A stretch of DNA of 64,000 nt from Acanthosoma haemorrhoidale (lineage: Eukaryota; Arthropoda; Insecta; Hemiptera; Acanthosomatidae), in NCBI GenBank assembly GCA_930367205.1, contig OV884011.1, forward strand, positions 172,433,226-172,497,225, in the 5' to 3' direction. Below the pieces are notes generated by a model. That model was given only the letters and a program-made list of their open reading frames with translations. It ran no database searches and had not been told where the DNA came from. Numbering within the stretch: the first letter of the stretch is position 1; each line of letters begins with the position of its first letter. Below, in pieces: positions 59,745-64,000 of this stretch. A program made the position numbers and the translations under genes.

Positions 59745-59892
59745 ACTGCACCGAGGCATCCCACTCTCCTTAATTCCTTCACCCAACCTTCAAATAGGTC
59801 CTCCTAGTAAAAGGATCCGTTCACCCCAAATAAATTTTCCTTTATTTTTCCCTTATCCTTCATTTAAGTTTGAGAACAGAGGAAAAAAAAAA
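59745..59892 (+). mobile_element. LINE tail, diverged between families A and B
   Basis: CACTCTCCTTAATTCCTTCA, then GGTCCTCCTAGTAAAAGGAT, then CCTTTATTTTTCCCTTATCC and GTTTGAGAACAGAGG with an A-run. This is the order of the family A/B 3' UTR on the plus strand, but more diverged. No clear target duplication; TTGTTA on both sides is too short to count. Confidence 0.75.
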
Positions 59893-60177
59893 TAGTTGTT
59901 ACATTATCCATCACAAAGTGTCTCAGCCGTGGTGACTTAGCCAGAAGTTAAAATCTGCATGGTTTCTGACCTGCAACGTGTCGTTGTATCCGTTGTTGCA
60001 TTTAACTTTTTTTTCATACTACCAGTTACTGCACTTTGACCGACGCATAATGAACATGTTTCAAGGGATTCTAGAAAGTCTTTTTAAACTCCTCATCGAC
60101 TGTACAGTTGTCACGACCGCTGACGTGATATCTACATGCACACTTATAGATAGAATACGTTTGAACCGTATCTGTTT

Positions 60178-60207
60178 CAGTATTTTCAGTATTCAGTATT
60201 CAGTATT
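60178..60207. repeat. Short 7-bp tandem repeat
   Basis: CAGTATT occurs four times (60178, 60187, 60194, 60201), directly before the 5' junction of the LINE fragment at 60214. Confidence 0.8.
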
Positions 60208-60213
60208 CAACCG

Positions 60214-60669
60214 TATCTCGACAAACGACTGACCTGGAACCAACATACGAGACTAAAAAGACAAGAACTTAACAGACGCTTTGGACAACTGTACAGACTA
60301 TTTCAAAGGACATCCCATCTCTCAATAGAAAATAAACTACTAATCTTCAAAGTTATACTTAAACCAATCTGGACATACAGAATAGAGCTATGGGGGACAG
60401 CAAAAAAGTCGAACATCAAGCGCATCCAATCCTTTCAATCCAAAGTCCTGAGAGCAATAGTAAATGCCCCTTATTATGTCAGCAACAAAACCCTTTATAA
60501 CGACCTTAATATACCCTACATTCTAGAACTCATTCCTTCCAAGTTTATGAAATTCCACAGTAGCCTTTCCAACCACCCTAATCCTGTAGCACAGTCTTTG
60601 CACTGCGCCACTCATCCCTATAATCCTCCTCGGAGACTGAAACGGCAGTGGCCTCGTGACCTCCTATAA
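60214..60669 (+). pseudogene. Jockey LINE ORF2 C-terminal fragment (151 codons, undisrupted)
   Basis: Open from YLDKRLTWNQHTRLKRQELN through KLLIFKVILKPIWTYRIELW and GTAKKSNIKRIQSFQSKVLR to APYYVSNKTLYNDLNIPYI, ending RLKRQWPRDLL before TAA at 60667-60669. LDKRLTW and WGTAKKSN-x-KRIQ-x-FQSK-x-LR-x-I-x-NAP-x-YVSN are hallmark blocks of jockey-clade elements after the RT palm. It has no start codon and no catalytic domain, so it is a 5'-truncated retrocopy. The unbroken frame suggests relatively recent insertion. Confidence 0.9.
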
Positions 60670-60770
60670 ACGTGTGACAGTGGGAGTCCTGGCAATGGCC
60701 AGTTTATCTGTATTATTGTTGCCTTCTAAAAGGCAGATTGTAATTATTGCACAATAAATATTTTTGATTT
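60214..60770 (+). mobile_element. 5'-truncated jockey LINE with shortened 3' UTR
   Basis: An intact ORF2 tail (60214-60669) is followed by only about 100 bp of 3' UTR: GGCAATGGCCAGTTTA, then directly CCTTCTAAAAGGCAGATTGT and GCACAATAAATA. Compared with 44165-44910, about 200 bp of UTR is missing. The end matches the tail of the LINE at 38120-40862. The best-preserved coding copy of this family in the window. Confidence 0.9.
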
Positions 60771-63700
60771 CAATAATCTGTTTTAGAGTAAAACATTTCT
60801 CGTGGTCATCAATAATTAGTTCTATTGTTGATTGATCGAAGAAGTCTGGGGACGACTGTTTGAAATTATCTGTAAATAGATATAGCATCTATACGCTGAT
60901 ATAATTTTTATAAAATGTATATTCTTGGAGATTCGAAACATAGGTACTTAGACCTGAATCATAACAGGTACACTCCAATGTAAAAGTCACCGTTCGGAAG
61001 AGTTAGATCCTAAAGGAAGAAAAAATCCAAGGAGTTTAATTATTTAGACTTGACTTGACTAAGTTCCTTTAATCCCGAGGGGGACAAAAGGCATCGACGA
61101 AGTTCCGCCTGCGGTCTCCGCTCTTAGCTCCCCCACCCCACCTCTCCTGCAGGGTCAAGGAGACGCGGTTTCCAGAGAACAATAGTGGTGGTTGGAAACA
61201 AAAAGAAGAAAGCAATTTGATTACTATGAAATGAATTGTCATCGGAATAAACGTCAAGTTAAATACCTTACTCAAATATTGAATATAAAGAAAACTATTA
61301 CACAATTAAGGAATGCGGTAAAATACACAATCTGCGAAGCCATGTATTTATGAATTAGCGGCACATGATCACTATTACGCTCATTCATACATAAATTGAA
61401 GGATTCATGCCTTTAAGGGCGGAACTTAATGGATAAATAAAATAGTACCTACGTCAAAAGTCTTTCAACTATAGTCCACTAAATTACTATATAAATTAAA
61501 TTTAAAAGTATTTGTTAATCACCAGATAGTTAATTAACTGTATTAAAATGGAGTTATTGGAAATTCTATGCAATTTGTACAGTTAAATAGGACCATCACA
61601 TAGCAGTTAATAAACAAAGCTTTATGGTTAAGATGAGTATGTAAGAAAAATAAAAAAAATTGCCGTGGTTCTTTCACATCTTCAATCTGGTCAAATCAGA
61701 AATCAAGAGTAGCTACATTAGCCTAATATAAGTCAAAAAAGCACCACAATAAAATGGTCTTAAATACTTCGGTAGTACATGCGAAATTACAAAAGCTTGG
61801 TGGACTACAAAGGTTGTTTTATAATGAAAAAATAAAACTGTATAAAAATAATATTCCCCATCAATTTGTATAATTTTATTTATTAATTGTTTAGAATGAT
61901 AACAAAAAAATAACTGTAAATTAAAGTTGTAAATAAAGATTTTTATATAAACTACAAATATTGGGATTTGAAACGATCGTAGAAATCTCAAAGAAATTCT
62001 CGTTATATTTTACTAAACAAAACATTATTGTGTTAAAATAAAGAATGTTTACTCACAAGACTGCCCATAGATCTATAAAATTATACTGAACCTTACCTTA
62101 AAATTGAAAAGAATATCATTATTTTATTTGACAGTTCCTTAATTAAAAATTATTCATTTTAAACCATCTAATAAGGACGGGAAAAACCTACTCCACTATA
62201 AAAATAGAAAGTTACACGAAGAAGATTCTTGATTGTATTACAAATCTACATATATATTCAATAAGAAAAGGGATGATTGTTAGTGATTAAGAGCATGGAT
62301 GTTTCATAAATCTTACTTATCGCCCTTATCGGGCTTAAGTAAAGAGGGAGCCTCGCGAAGTAATAAATTAGTTAGAGAGTTGGGGCTAAATCATTGGAAA
62401 AACATTTGTCGGCCATGTCAGCACTTCATCCTATATAATTTCTTCATCCCTTATAATTTAGTCAGCTATTTAATGGATAAAACCCATATCTCGTGGTTCG
62501 TTAGACTCGTTTTTAAATAAACCTTTAGTTCGCATTCTCCACTGTAGGAAAGTTATCTGCCTGAGTTGTCCATAGAGATACTTATCCGCCAAAGTTCAAT
62601 TATAAACACGTTTCCATTTATCATGCATCAAGGGTGAAGTTGTTTCTAGCTCAATATACTTTTCCAAATACCCTGGTGACAGTTCTTCAAAAGTGACTGG
62701 GAGGCCTTGGGTCTAAATCAGAAGGGAGGGACCCAGGACCCAGGACCCAGGACGTGAGAGCAATTTACCGTTTACAGATCCACGGTATTGCTGAACAGTT
62801 TATCCCCTTTCATCATCGAACATTCGTGAGTAACTACATACAACCCAACAGAAAATAGCCATTTTGTAAATTTTTTATTACTAAATACATCGCAGATAAT
62901 AAATCCGGTTTATCTATATAAATTATTCCAGGAATACTTCGTAGAACTCTGTATTCTCCACACATTAAGTACTTGATTCTAACGACAATCCCATGAGAAA
63001 TCCATTATTAAATTAATTCTCCAAGGGCGTGTCTTATTATCAGATTGAGATTTATTAAAACCAAAATTGCATTTTAAAAACCAAATTTTGGGACTTAAGT
63101 CGAAAATTAAAGTAAGCACGTACAGACTGACGCAATGAAGTCAGTCTTTACGTGCTGACATTTCGATGGACAGAAATGATCTTAAATTGTGAAAAAATGT
63201 CTTTTGATTCTTAGTTCTAAAGCAATAGTTTAAATATTTTCTCATAAGATTTAAATCAAATCGAAGAGGTTAATGCTAAAGATATTGGCACTCATAACCA
63301 CAGTAATTATAGCATTACATTAAAATAACAACCAGTTTATGGAAAATTGAAATTAAATTACAGATTCCCAGTAGTACGTGATTGAGGACTGCTCATAATG
63401 TGAAATCATTATTAATTATTCTCTCAATATGATTGCAGTTTGGCAAACTCCCATATAACCCATATTTATAGCGTCCAGCAAAGATTGGATGTCCACTCAT
63501 CCCACAGGTAATCTTCGGTACCAATGTATCATCTACCACATGGGAAAGGTTCACGATGTCATGGAATTGAACTGAAATTCCTAGCACAGCATAACTCTTC
63601 TTCTGGACGACTCTAAGAAATGTTAGATTTTAAATCAATGCTCTGTAATTTCTATATTACTGTAATAACGTTAGCATTATATTGAAAGGCGTGTGATAAA

Positions 63701-64000
63701 AATTAAATATTTTCCACTTCTGATGAGCTAATGCACACTAAATGAACATCGTCTATTCCTTCACGCGGTCAACATAGTCTTGTATCAAATTAGGTTACCC
63801 AATTATTCCTGGAACCATGTATATACTCATTTAGTATATAGATGAAGTTATTAAATATTAGCTAGAAAACGAAGATGTGAAGTCAACAATCCTCTGACCC
63901 TTTGGCAATGCAATTAACATCGATAAATTAAAATTTTCCAGGCACTTGTAAAATTATAACGGCTGATAAATTTCCAATAGGACATCGACCATTCTTTTAA
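60771..64000. other. Non-coding stretch to the window end
   Basis: No gene was supported. A GC-richer patch at 61070-61200 has a short minus-strand frame (SGDRRRNFVDAFCPPRD before a stop) that looks like a transposon tail but cannot be assigned. A 7-bp tandem (ACCCAGG) lies at 62731-62753. An open minus-strand frame at 63393-63587 has no recognised domain. Confidence 0.4.
62731..62753. repeat. 7-bp tandem repeat (ACCCAGG)
   Basis: Three full copies and a partial one, in an otherwise non-repetitive patch. Confidence 0.85.

Noticed and set aside
1..64000. CRISPR arrays, operons, bacterial promoters or telomeric TTAGG arrays
   Set aside because: None seen. Repeats here are dispersed LINE tails, LTRs or simple tandems, and the gene structure is eukaryotic.

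Overview
This is an AT-rich (roughly two-thirds A+T by eye) eukaryotic window. It has spliced gene fragments, long introns and many decayed retroelements, and no bacterial-type operons. The element mix (jockey-type and R1-like LINE remains, a mariner relic, and gypsy-type LTRs with AGTTAA/TTAACT ends) fits an insect. I cannot name the species.

Host gene. The clearest cellular gene is on the minus strand and was found from splice sites and matching phases rather than from long ORFs. Four exons (19982-20096, 7184-7368, 6705-6821, and 4182 down to a stop at 4112-4114) join in phase. They give the last ~161 residues of an immunoglobulin-superfamily protein. The first two exons together make one Ig-like domain with both conserved cysteines and phase-1 outer boundaries. 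The third encodes a Ser/Thr-rich linker and the fourth a short tail. The 5' exons (signal peptide, any earlier Ig domains) were not found and may lie upstream within the repeat-rich 20-64 kb part or beyond the window.

Mobile elements. Almost everything else recognisable is transposon-derived. (i) A gypsy-like LTR family: a solo LTR at 2205-2372 and the 3' end of an element on the minus strand (integrase C-terminal part, polypurine tract, 3' LTR; 56723-57869), whose pol tail carries an in-frame 36-bp minisatellite. (ii) A mariner element (28513-29329) with both inverted repeats and TA duplications but no catalytic core. (iii) A jockey-clade LINE (about 38120-40862) with gag, endonuclease and the start of RT, joined directly to the 3' tail. 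(iv) Many 5'-truncated LINE tails of at least three families, several with perfect target-site duplications (598-713, 49884-50191, 55048-55198, 55641-55850). (v) An R1-like LINE 3' end with stacked hairpins next to the poly-A tract (10578-11560). (vi) A retrotransposon gag relic (26703-27500). (vii) A MITE with 36-bp perfect inverted repeats (9014-9279).

Layout. 1-4.1 kb: a LINE tail, a solo LTR and sequence downstream of the Ig gene. 4.1-20.1 kb: the Ig gene 3' half, with a 12.6-kb intron holding a MITE and an R1-like LINE. 20.1-37 kb: mostly non-coding, with a LINE tail, a tRNA-like piece, the gag relic, mariner, hairpins and a CpG-rich open block near 33 kb. 37-41 kb: a LINE cluster. 41-56 kb: LINE fragments in non-coding DNA, including two tails facing each other around 49-50 kb. 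56.7-60.8 kb: the gypsy-like 3' end, an unrecognised ORF followed by a hairpin, and another jockey RT 3' end. 60.8-64 kb: nothing firm. I found no convincing new multi-gene system. The best leads are the minisatellite inside the integrase tail, the LINE 3' hairpins, the MITE and the unrecognised ORF at 59 kb.
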